DNA of 8,518 nucleotides from Candidatus Taylorbacteria bacterium RIFCSPLOWO2_01_FULL_45_15b (GCA_001822655.1 MHRX01000025.1:1-8518), one strand, 5' to 3'. Positions 1-5,026 are shown, counted from the stretch's first letter. The notes: a model not told the origin generated them from the sequence alone. A program made the numbers and translations.

Positions 1-95
1 AGTTATTAAGGTTATTAAAGTCAAAAACTAATGGGAAGATGGTATTATGAATCGAATACCGAATTTCGAATATCGTAGAAACTTATTTTCGACAA
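1..95. other. Intergenic leader upstream of pilT, possible tail of an upstream gene
   Basis: No gene can be established here. Two frames are open from the left edge: one ends at TAA 29-31 (reading VIKVIKVKN) and one at TGA 48-50. Either could be the last codons of a preceding gene, for which pilB would be the usual candidate, but nothing in so short a tail identifies it. GGTATT (41-46) can pair with AATACC (55-60). The rest of the segment is occupied by the AAT-x-x-CG heptads described separately. Confidence 0.4.
48..75. repeat. Short heptad array, consensus AATNNCG (4 units)
   Basis: Four consecutive 7-bp units are readable: TGAATCG, AATACCG, AATTTCG, AATATCG. The last three share AAT at positions 1-3 and CG at 6-7. 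The period matches that of the TACTAAA array 20 bp downstream, but the unit is different. The array is partly self-complementary because CGAA and TTCG recur. Function is unknown; it lies outside any supported coding region. Confidence 0.6.
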
Positions 96-130
96 TACCA
101 AATACTAAATACTAAATACTATATACTAAC
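96..130 (+). repeat. TACTAAA heptad array ending 5 nt before pilT
   Basis: Five perfectly phased heptads are present: TACCAAA, TACTAAA, TACTAAA, TACTATA, TACTAAC. They end at 130, and the pilT ATG is at 136. The change in unit 4 creates the hexamer TATACT (122-127), a -10-like box 8 nt before the ATG, so the array may carry the promoter of a nearly leaderless pilT transcript. There is no purine-rich ribosome binding site between array and start. The same unit recurs before pilC and, inverted, after pilT and before pilD. Confidence 0.85.
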
Positions 131-135
131 CCTGT

Positions 136-1197
136 ATGGATTATAAAAGAGAACTTAATGAACTTATTGAAACCGTCATTCGCGAGGGCGCTTCCGATCT
201 TCATATTTCGGCCGGAAAGCACCCAGTAATTCGTGTTTCCGGCATGCTAATTCCGCTTGTGAAAAAAGCCGAATACAAGGAATCGGATCTTGAGGGGATA
301 TCAAAAGTCTTATTGCCGGCCGATAAGCGCCCGGCGTTTGATCAACATAAGGAGATAGATTTTTCATACACGTTTTCGCCGGACGCCCGTTTTCGAGGGA
401 ACGCCTATTTTCAACAGGGAACGATCGCCCTTGCACTCCGACTTATTACGAAACATATTCGCTCACTTGAAGATTTGAATCTGCCGCCGGTACTCGAACA
501 GTTTACAAGAAAGCCTCAGGGATTTTTCCTAGTTGTGGGTCCCGTGGGACACGGCAAGACCACAACACTTGCGTCGCTTATTGAACTTATCAATTCGGAG
601 CGCGCCGAACATATCATTACCATCGAAGACCCGATTGAGTATATCTACGAGCAGAAACTTTCTGTGATTGACCAAAGAGAGGTGGGACAGGACACAGGAG
701 GCTTTGCGAGCGCACTTCAAAGTTTGTTTCGGCAGGATGTGGATGTGGCGTTGATTGGGGAAATGAGGGATATAACCACAATCGCTACGGCCGTTACAGC
801 GGCAGAAACTGGCCACCTTATTTTTTCGACATTGCACACGAACAATGCCTCGCAGACAATCAATCGCATCATTGACTCATTCCCGGGCGATCAGCAGGAT
901 CAAATTCGTGTGGCTCTCGCTGGGAGCTTGACGGGTATTTTTTCACAGCGTCTCATTCCGCGCATTTCAGGGGGACTGATTCCCGCGTATGAGCTTCTCA
1001 TCAATACGAGCGCCGTATCCAACCTCATCCGCGAGAAACGTATTCATGAAATCAACACGGTCATTGAGACAGGTCTTGAACATGGAATGATCGATCTCAA
1101 CCGCTCGCTTGCTGATTTGGTGCGCTCCGGAGAGATTAGCGTCGAGAATGCCTACCTGCACTCGTTAAATTCAAAGATATTGGAGAAGATGATTTAA
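136..1197 (+). CDS. pilT: Type IV pilus retraction ATPase PilT
   Basis: Cytoplasmic hexameric secretion-type ATPase that powers pilus retraction (twitching, DNA uptake) at the PilC platform. The 353 residues match the usual PilT length. An N-terminal PAS-like domain (about 1-110) is followed by the RecA-like core. That core has Walker A GPVGHGKTT (135-143), the Asp box ITIEDPIEY (161-169), Walker B with ALIGEMRD (205-212) and the His box TGHLIFSTLHTN (225-236). The C-terminal SAVSNLIREKR (292-302) corresponds to the AIRNLIREGK signature that separates PilT from PilB. PilB's extra N-terminal domain and zinc-binding cysteines are absent. Odd points: Walker A has V-G-H where T-G-S is usual, and the signature has Ser where Arg is usual (AVSNLIRE). 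The ATG at 136 fits the family N-terminus. There is no Shine-Dalgarno; the start lies 5 nt after a heptad array. pilC follows about 107 bp downstream. Confidence 0.95.
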   Translation: MDYKRELNELIETVIREGASDLHISAGKHPVIRVSGMLIPLVKKAEYKESDLEGISKVLLPADKRPAFDQHKEIDFSYTFSPDARFRGNAYFQQGTIALALRLITKHIRSLEDLNLPPVLEQFTRKPQGFFLVVGPVGHGKTTTLASLIELINSERAEHIITIEDPIEYIYEQKLSVIDQREVGQDTGGFASALQSLFRQDVDVALIGEMRDITTIATAVTAAETGHLIFSTLHTNNASQTINRIIDSFPGDQQDQIRVALAGSLTGIFSQRLIPRISGGLIPAYELLINTSAVSNLIREKRIHEINTVIETGLEHGMIDLNRSLADLVRSGEISVENAYLHSLNSKILEKMI

Positions 1198-1202
1198 AAT
1201 TT

Positions 1203-1295
1203 GTATATAGTATGTGGTATGTAGTATTTAGTATGAGTTCTAAAATATTTTCATTTTTTTTAAATACTAAATACTAAATACTGTATACTAAATAC
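1203..1295 (+). repeat. Inverted pair of heptad arrays forming a 32-nt-arm hairpin between pilT and pilC
   Basis: The left arm (1203-1234) contains reverse-orientation units TATATAG, TATGTGG, TATGTAG, TATTTAG, starting at 1204, 6 nt after the pilT stop. The right arm (1264-1295) lies within the forward array. Pairing the arms by eye gives 27 Watson-Crick pairs, 3 G-U wobbles (1214/1284, 1215/1283, 1216/1282) and 2 mismatches (1207/1291, 1221/1277) over 32 positions, with a 29-nt AT-rich loop. The wobbles are valid only in plus-strand RNA. It could act as a processing or stability element in a pilT-pilC transcript. There is no U-tract after the right arm, so it is not a classical terminator. 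Confidence 0.75.
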
Positions 1296-1299
1296 TATC
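1265..1299 (+). repeat. TACTAAA heptad array ending 5 nt before pilC
   Basis: Five phased units: TACTAAA, TACTAAA, TACTGTA, TACTAAA, TACTATC. The array ends at 1299 and pilC starts at 1305, the same 5-nt spacing as before pilT. The altered third unit creates TATACT (1284-1289), as in the pilT array. There is no separate ribosome binding site, so if the array is transcribed it occupies the usual Shine-Dalgarno position. Confidence 0.85.
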
Positions 1300-1304
1300 C
1301 AACA

Positions 1305-2510
1305 ATGTTATTTAACTACAAAGCATTAGACCAGGCCGGGAGGGAAAGCACAGGCGCGATTGATGCCATCAATGTTGATGTTGCCATCAATTCCTTACAG
1401 CGTCGCGGACTCGTACTTTCGTCAATTACACCCGAAGAGAAAAGGGGATTTCTGAACAAGAGTATCTCTCTTTTTGATCGTGTGTCCTCGAAACAAGTTG
1501 TGATTCTCTCTCGACAGCTTGCAACGCTTTTTGAAGCCCAGGTTTCCGCGCTCCGGGTGTTTCGGCTTTTGAGTTCCGAGACGGAGAACGCGTATCTTGG
1601 CAGGCTTCTTCAGCAAGTCGCTGACGACATCCAGGGCGGAAGCTCGATTGCGAAGGCTTTGGCAAAGCATCCAAAAGCTTTCTCGAGCTTTTATGTCAAT
1701 ATGGTGAGGGCGGGGGAGGAGTCGGGCAAGCTCTCGGATGTTTTCCTCTACTTGGCAGATTATCTTGACCGAACGTACGAGGTAACTTCAAAAGCGAAAA
1801 ATGCTCTCATCTATCCTGCGTTCGTAGTCGTTACTTTTGCCGTCGTCATGATTCTAATGTTTACGCTCGTAATCCCGAATATTTCGGGCATTCTTCTCGA
1901 ATCCGGACAAGATATTCCTATTTACACAAAAATCGTCATTGGCATCAGCGAGTTTTTCGTGCATTATGGCATTTATCTTTTTATTTTAATTTGTATCGGG
2001 GCGGGGTTTTTGGTCCGTTATGTCCGCACTCCGATCGGTGCATATTCTTATTCGCGCTTTAAGCTCGCGATTCCCTATATCGGCACACTTTACAAAAAAC
2101 TCTATCTCTCACGTATCGCCGACAACATGAATACCATGTTGCTCTCCGCGATCCCGATCGTGAAGGCAATCGAAATTACGGCGGATGTCGTAGAAAACCA
2201 CGTCTACGAGGAAATAATGAATGAAGCGCTGACGGCCGTTAAGGGGGGAAGTTCGCTCTCCGATGCTCTTGGAGCACATTTCGAGATTCCGGGAATCATG
2301 TCCCAAATGGTGAAAGTTGGAGAAGAAACCGGCGAAATGGGAGAGATATTGAAAAGCATGGCCAACTTTTACCGCCGTGAAGTTCAAAACGCCGTTGATA
2401 CGCTGGTAAGTCTGATTGAGCCTGCGATGATCGTCTTTTTGGGTGTCGGAGTCGCCATTCTTCTCGCCGCTGTGCTGATTCCTATTTACAATATCTCCGC
2501 CGCAATCTAA
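1305..2510 (+). CDS. pilC: Type IV pilus inner-membrane platform protein PilC (GspF family)
   Basis: Polytopic inner-membrane platform protein that couples the PilB/PilT motors to pilin insertion and removal. The 401 residues are typical of PilC/GspF. A short N-terminal segment (MLFNYKALDQAGRESTG) matches the family start FxYxAxDxxGxxxxG. Two homologous T2SSF domains follow, roughly 67-190 and 270-392. Each carries the diagnostic repeat: MVRAGEESGKL (133-143) and MVKVGEETGEM (335-345). Three hydrophobic membrane segments are visible, at about 168-190, 221-239 and 371-395, as usual for the family. The ATG at 1305 matches the family N-terminus and has no Shine-Dalgarno. The next plus-strand pilus gene lies about 1.4 kb downstream, an unusually large gap filled by a structured element and a minus-strand gene pair. 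Confidence 0.95.
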   Translation: MLFNYKALDQAGRESTGAIDAINVDVAINSLQRRGLVLSSITPEEKRGFLNKSISLFDRVSSKQVVILSRQLATLFEAQVSALRVFRLLSSETENAYLGRLLQQVADDIQGGSSIAKALAKHPKAFSSFYVNMVRAGEESGKLSDVFLYLADYLDRTYEVTSKAKNALIYPAFVVVTFAVVMILMFTLVIPNISGILLESGQDIPIYTKIVIGISEFFVHYGIYLFILICIGAGFLVRYVRTPIGAYSYSRFKLAIPYIGTLYKKLYLSRIADNMNTMLLSAIPIVKAIEITADVVENHVYEEIMNEALTAVKGGSSLSDALGAHFEIPGIMSQMVKVGEETGEMGEILKSMANFYRREVQNAVDTLVSLIEPAMIVFLGVGVAILLAAVLIPIYNISAAI

Positions 2511-2530
2511 ATTTATCGGGTTTTTTTGTA

Positions 2531-2710
2531 AGAGTCTATCCGCTATCTCGTGGTACTGAAGTCAGAGAACCTTTATTTTTTGGCAAAACGAGACGGAGCC
2601 TAGAGCATAATAGATTACGCTCTAGGCGAGACGAAGTTTTGCAGACAAAAATAAGGGTTTTGTGACAGGGGGAAGATAGTGGATAGGCTCTAAGAGCCTA
2701 TCTCCAATCT
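2531..2710 (+). ncRNA. Long structured element with two mutually exclusive hairpins, downstream of pilC
   Basis: Positions 2531-2548 pair with 2674-2691 at all 18 positions (two G-U). Inside, 2556-2558/2666-2668 and 2562-2564/2663-2665 pair. So do 2568-2580/2647-2659 (13 pairs, one G-U), 2583-2589/2636-2642 (7 pairs) and 2598-2606/2619-2627 (9 perfect), capped by 2608-2610/2615-2617. The two sides of an internal loop are near-identical purine-rich GAGACGGA (2590-2597) and GAGACGAA (2628-2635). The right outer arm can instead pair with 2694-2710, which holds a degenerate direct copy of the left arm; the core 2682-2690/2694-2702 is a perfect 9-bp stem with a TAA loop. The wobbles favour plus-strand RNA. 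No U-tract follows, so a standard terminator is unlikely. It could be an RNA, a processing site, or a relic of a mobile inverted-repeat element; no transposase is present. Confidence 0.55.
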
Positions 2711-2928
2711 AATGCCTAGTTGAAACATCCAAAACTGTCTAAACGTTCTTTGCTCACCTAAAACGCAGTATCAAAAGGGGACGTTTGAGAGCCTTTCGAG
2801 GTAGTACTTGCAGTCTTACGTTGATTCTTTTGTGTTTCACTATAATAATCGGCGCAACGGCAGTAAGTGTTTCGGTGCTTTGATCGGAATGTTATCGAGG
2901 CGCAAAATAGAGAAAAATTTGGTCTAAG
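2711..2928. other. Non-coding stretch between the structured element and the hicA-like gene
   Basis: I see no supported gene here. AAACGT (2741-2746) can pair with ACGTTT (2781-2786). A perfect TATAAT (2841-2846) is present, but the best -35 candidate, TTGATT (2821-2826), is only 14 bp away, so promoter activity toward the hicA-like gene (antisense) is doubtful. No tRNA cloverleaf or CRISPR repeat was found. Confidence 0.5.
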
Positions 2929-3225
2929 TCATTTCATTAATCCCAGACCTCTCCAAACCTGCTCCTCTGATAATCCATATCTAAGAAATTTCTTAAATAT
3001 CTGCTCATTCGCTTGTTTGAATAAGTTTGGTGTTATGGTACTAATTAGTCCCGTTACATCGTTCGAGTCAGGCTTTTTTGGATCCCTAATATTTATATAA
3101 TGAGAGCCGCTACCACCCTTAACAACAAGCAACTCGTGACACTCGGCTAGTTTAATCCAGTCTTTTTGACCAACATTATTTAGTCTGGCCTTTAGCTGTT
3201 GATTCTTTATCCCAAGGCCAGCCAT
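2929..3225 (-). CDS. Small HicA-like protein, candidate toxin
   Basis: 98-residue basic protein. Its centre has a predicted helix (about 21-33) followed by VVKGGSGSHYINIRDP (34-49). This resembles the HicA/YcfA core, in which a Gly-Ser-His motif on a beta strand carries the catalytic histidine (here H42) of a dsRBD-like mRNA-cleaving toxin. A further strand (about 58-65) and an amphipathic helix (about 66-82) would complete the fold. It is longer than typical HicA (about 60-80 aa), and its C-terminus (YGLSEEQVWRGLGLMK) is not one I recognise. It starts 2 nt after the stop of the HicB-like gene and has no Shine-Dalgarno, which suggests translational coupling. The HicA call is inference from one short motif, size and partner; it could be an unrelated small protein. 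It runs opposite to the surrounding pilus genes. Confidence 0.45.
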   Translation of the reverse strand: MAGLGIKNQQLKARLNNVGQKDWIKLAECHELLVVKGGSGSHYINIRDPKKPDSNDVTGLISTITPNLFKQANEQIFKKFLRYGLSEEQVWRGLGLMK

Positions 3226-3227
3226 TT

Positions 3228-3554
3228 TTAATTATTGTTATTTGAGGTTTCGAATTGAAATACAAATGGAGAAGCAATAGATGTGTTTTCGACTTTAACA
3301 TTAAAGGCGGAAATGATTGCTTGGCGTATTTCCGTTTCTATTTCCGCATCAGATGGATTAGGATTTGTACCCGCAGCAATTATTCCTTCCACTTGCCTAC
3401 ACTGGATAAACCACCCATCTTCAGTCTTTGTAATATTGTCGAAGGTGAGCCCTCCGACTTTCTTAATTTCCGTCCAAACCCTAAAACGCTCTTCATCTGA
3501 AATTTGAAGACCAGCGAACAAAGGGCTATAAATGAGCTTTTCTTGTTTCTTCAT
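3228..3554 (-). CDS. Small HicB-like protein, candidate antitoxin
   Basis: 108-residue soluble protein starting at ATG 3554-3552 (MKKQEKLIYS). A TTG 21 bp upstream is also in frame but would overlap the likely promoter. The segment TKTEDGWFIQCRQVEGIIAA (43-62), continuing into a helix with EIETEIRQAI (71-80), resembles the HicB half-RNase H fold: a strand with D-G-x-[FY]-x-x-x-C/x-P, a short turn, then E-A-x-x-x-I-x-x-A-I. No C-terminal DNA-binding domain (ribbon-helix-helix or HTH) is visible, and the protein ends in a poly-Asn tail (SNNNN). It is the first gene of a two-gene minus-strand unit, with the HicA-like gene 2 nt behind. Antitoxin-first order occurs in some HicBA loci. The assignment is tentative: the fold similarity is judged by eye, and loci of this type are often annotated only as hypothetical. 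Confidence 0.45.
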   Translation of the reverse strand: MKKQEKLIYSPLFAGLQISDEERFRVWTEIKKVGGLTFDNITKTEDGWFIQCRQVEGIIAAGTNPNPSDAEIETEIRQAIISAFNVKVENTSIASPFVFQFETSNNNN

Positions 3555-3563
3555 ATTTATATA

Positions 3564-3574
3564 AGTATATACCA
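3564..3574 (-). promoter_or_regulatory. Candidate promoter of the hicBA-like pair (near-leaderless)
   Basis: Read on the minus strand, TGGTATATACT spans 3574-3564. It contains TG-N-TATATA (extended -10-like) and TATACT (3569-3564), the latter 9 nt before the ATG at 3554. No convincing -35 box is seen. Spacing predicts a transcript beginning within a few bases of the start codon, in agreement with the absence of a Shine-Dalgarno. Confidence 0.4.
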
Positions 3575-3663
3575 ATGAGACGTTTATACTACTTATTTAT
3601 TAACAACTTACAACTCTATGCCTCTAGGGTGATGTTGATAAATGATATTGACAATACGATAAC

Positions 3664-3699
3664 ACATTATCTAATAATGTTCAACATTATTCATTATGT
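3664..3699. promoter_or_regulatory. Palindrome, candidate operator
   Basis: The core AATAATGTTCAACATTATT (3673-3691) is a perfect 9-bp inverted repeat around one central base. Outer arms ACATTAT (3664-3670) and ATTATGT (3693-3699) extend it with 6 of 7 matches. A consensus -35 TTGACA sits at 3648-3653, and AATAAT (3673-3678), 19 bp later, overlaps the palindrome, so a bound repressor could occlude such a promoter. It lies in the divergent region between the hicB-like gene and the first pilin. There is no downstream T-tract, so it is unlikely to be a terminator. Confidence 0.45.
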
Positions 3700-3738
3700 C
3701 GATAAGGGAGACCTGTGAAATTATCCACATACGGGCTA

Positions 3739-3771
3739 TTGTCGGTGCCCCATTCTGCTATACTTGTCGGT
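3739..3771 (+). promoter_or_regulatory. Candidate promoter of the first pilin gene with flanking direct repeats
   Basis: TGCTATACT (3756-3764) is an extended -10 element (TG-N-TATAAT with one mismatch). It is bracketed by two identical octamers TTGTCGGT (3739-3746 and 3764-3771), 25 bp start to start, which could be binding sites for a regulator. TGTCGG is found a third time inverted at 3823-3828. Transcription would begin near 3771 and give a leader of about 120 nt before the pilin ATG. No clear -35 is present, which is tolerated by extended -10 promoters. Confidence 0.45.
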
Positions 3772-3798
3772 ATTCAAACACTTGGGCTGAAGCGGATA

Positions 3799-3844
3799 GA
3801 GGACGGTCGATTAGAGCCTCTTCCGACAGCAAGGAGGCGTCCTC
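3799..3844 (+). other. Hairpin in the predicted 5' leader of the first pilin gene
   Basis: GAGGAC (3799-3804) pairs with GTCCTC (3839-3844). Directly inside on the right side, GCCTC (3816-3820) pairs with GAGGC (3834-3838), leaving an 11-nt bulge on the left. An alternative pairing is possible between GACGG (3802-3806) and CCGTC (3850-3854). The element lies about 45 nt before the pilin start, which has no Shine-Dalgarno. It may influence mRNA stability or translation of this probably abundant transcript; that role is inference. Confidence 0.4.
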
Positions 3845-3890
3845 AGACTCCGTCAGCTCAGGTGAATAGATAAATTATTAACAATTCATT

Positions 3891-4376
3891 ATGAATAAAT
3901 TTAAAAAAGGTTTTACATTAATCGAACTTTTGGTCGTTATCGCAATCATCGGTATCCTTTCGTCAGTTGTACTGGCTTCTTTGAATAGCGCACGAACTAA
4001 GGCAAATGATGCCAAAATAAAAGCACAGCTTTCAGGTGCTCGAGCCGCTGCGGAGCTCTATTATTCTGGAACTGGCGCAAATACCTACGGTGGTTCAGTT
4101 GCTGGCACAGAAGCTGCTGGGGCAAGTATTGGTACCGGCTGTGCGACGGGGATGTTCGCCGCATCTGATCTGACGCAATATACACTTCTTACCAACTATC
4201 CTGCTATCGGATCGACACTAGGTAAGTGTACGACTAGTGGAGCGTCTGCAACAGCGTATGTTATGACGTATCCTTTGAGTGGAGGTGCAACATTCTGGTG
4301 TATAGACAGTACTGGAAATTCCAGATTGACATCAACCAACGCGGTTCAGGCAGACAGTGCTATTGTTTGTCCGTAA
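3891..4376 (+). CDS. Type IV pilin, probable major subunit (PilA/PilE-like)
   Basis: 161-residue prepilin that would be inserted in the inner membrane, processed by PilD and assembled into the fibre. The class III signal is short and basic: MNKFKKG, then cleavage before Phe8 (FTLIELLVVIAIIGILSSVVLASL), with Glu at mature position 5. The hydrophobic helix continues into the amphipathic NSARTKANDAKIKAQLSGARAAAELYY. The C-terminal domain is Gly/Ala/Ser/Thr rich, with four cysteines (in TGCATG, GKCTTS, FWCIDS and the terminal VCP) that could form two disulfides. It has its own candidate promoter and leader upstream and a strong terminator 18 bp downstream. Being a separate transcription unit suits a highly expressed major pilin. 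The start ATG is unambiguous from the leader, with no Shine-Dalgarno. Whether this or the next pilin dominates the fibre cannot be told from sequence. Confidence 0.9.
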   Translation: MNKFKKGFTLIELLVVIAIIGILSSVVLASLNSARTKANDAKIKAQLSGARAAAELYYSGTGANTYGGSVAGTEAAGASIGTGCATGMFAASDLTQYTLLTNYPAIGSTLGKCTTSGASATAYVMTYPLSGGATFWCIDSTGNSRLTSTNAVQADSAIVCP

Positions 4377-4394
4377 TTTTGCAATCGACTTTAT

Positions 4395-4434
4395 CGCAAC
4401 AAAAAATCCGGTTTTTGCCGGATTTTTTGTTGCG
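4395..4434. terminator. Strong Rho-independent-type terminator after the first pilin
   Basis: The arms CGCAACAAAAAATCCGG (4395-4411) and CCGGATTTTTTGTTGCG (4418-4434) are perfectly complementary over 17 bp with a 6-nt TTTTTG loop. A run of six T lies in the right arm and six A in the left, so the GC-rich apex followed by the U-run fits an intrinsic terminator in both directions. It begins 18 nt after the pilin stop. Confidence 0.9.
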
Positions 4435-4465
4435 AAGGAAAGTTTCAAGAATCTCCCCCTATTCT

Positions 4466-4495
4466 ATACAAATTCAATCAATAAATTGGTATAAT
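4466..4495 (+). promoter_or_regulatory. Promoter of the second pilin gene (leaderless geometry)
   Basis: TGGTATAAT (4487-4495) is a perfect extended -10 (TG-N-TATAAT). TATACA (4466-4471) is a 4-of-6 -35 box at 18 bp spacing. The -10 ends 9 nt before the ATG at 4505, so transcription should start about 3 nt before the start codon, giving a leaderless or nearly leaderless mRNA. Its position just after the terminator shows that the second pilin is meant to be transcribed separately. Confidence 0.7.
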
Positions 4496-4504
4496 TCACT
4501 CATT

Positions 4505-5020
4505 ATGGTAATTTTGAAAAAACATAAGTACCCTCTGGATGATCATGGCTTTACATTGATCGAACTATTAGTCGTCATTGCAATCTTCGGCATTTTAATG
4601 AGTGTCATTATCGCAAACCTCTCGCAGTCCAAATCAAAATCACGCGATAATAAGCGGGTCTCTGATCTACAAGCGCTCCAGCTTGGGCTTGAGCTTTACT
4701 ACGACAAAAATCGCGGCTACCCGACTACACTTGACGGCCTTGTTACGCCTTCTAAGGAATTTGTGCATGAGATTCCCGCGCCACCTCTAGGCGGAGCGTA
4801 CATCTATGCCACCACCGGCTCCGGCGCTTCATGTTCCGGGTATCATCTTGGAGCGGTTATGGAAAATGACTCAAGACTTCTCTCGGACGACGCTGATCAA
4901 ACTGTGCGCACTATCTGCACTGGGTCAGCGCCAGATTTTCATGGAAATGCAACCAATTGTTCCGGTGGGACCCCAGCCGGAACTGATCTTTGCTACGATG
5001 TGAAGGAGAGGAGATACTAG
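4505..5020 (+). CDS. Type IV pilin / GspG-like pseudopilin
   Basis: 171-residue prepilin. The reading frame is open further upstream, but the ATG at 4505 follows the promoter and gives a normal leader, MVILKKHKYPLDDHG. Cleavage would be before FTLIELLVVIAIFGILMSVIIANL, with Glu5 conserved. The segment after the membrane helix, SKSRDNKRVSDLQALQLGLELYYDKNRGYPTTLDGL, is typical of GspG/PilE-type pilins, in which an amphipathic helix leads to a YxxxxxxYP motif. Four cysteines lie in the globular domain (in ASCSGY, TICTGS, TNCSGG and DLCYDV). Its first 12 mature residues differ from the first pilin at only one position, while the globular domains look unrelated. It has its own promoter. It is followed 6 nt after the stop by an inverted heptad array and then pilD. 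It could be a second major pilin or a major pseudopilin. Confidence 0.88.
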   Translation: MVILKKHKYPLDDHGFTLIELLVVIAIFGILMSVIIANLSQSKSKSRDNKRVSDLQALQLGLELYYDKNRGYPTTLDGLVTPSKEFVHEIPAPPLGGAYIYATTGSGASCSGYHLGAVMENDSRLLSDDADQTVRTICTGSAPDFHGNATNCSGGTPAGTDLCYDVKERRY

Positions 5021-5026
5021 GAATAG

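Noticed and set aside
96..130. Heptad arrays as a CRISPR-like array
   Set aside because: Units are contiguous 7-mers with no spacers, and no cas genes are present.
2511..2530. Possible pilC terminator (CGGG followed by seven T)
   Set aside because: No stable stem precedes the T-run; only a CCG/CGG pairing across about 15 nt is possible.
2531..2691. Insertion sequence or retron ncRNA
   Set aside because: The inverted repeats would fit a mobile element or msr-msd RNA, but there is no transposase or reverse transcriptase nearby and no target duplication that I can identify.
2841..2846. TATAAT that might drive an antisense RNA to the hicA-like gene
   Set aside because: The only -35 candidate (TTGATT) is 14 bp away and there is no extended -10, so the promoter is weakly supported.
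2850..2906. Possible tRNA-like fold bounded by GCGC sequences
   Set aside because: It lacks the conserved T-loop (GGTTCGANTCC) and any plausible anticodon arm.
2867..3100. 77-codon plus-strand open frame opposite the hicA-like gene
   Set aside because: It has a GTG start with no ribosome binding site, lies antisense to a better-supported gene, and shows no recognisable motif.
3721..3729. TTATCCACA, a perfect DnaA-box consensus, beside an AT-rich stretch
   Set aside because: Only one box was found and no dnaA, dnaN or box cluster is nearby; a single match of this length is expected by chance reasonably often in a window this size.
4298..4504. Upstream extension of the second pilin reading frame to an ATG at 4298
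   Set aside because: The extension overlaps the first pilin in another frame, runs through the terminator and promoter, and would bury the prepilin leader in the middle of the protein.
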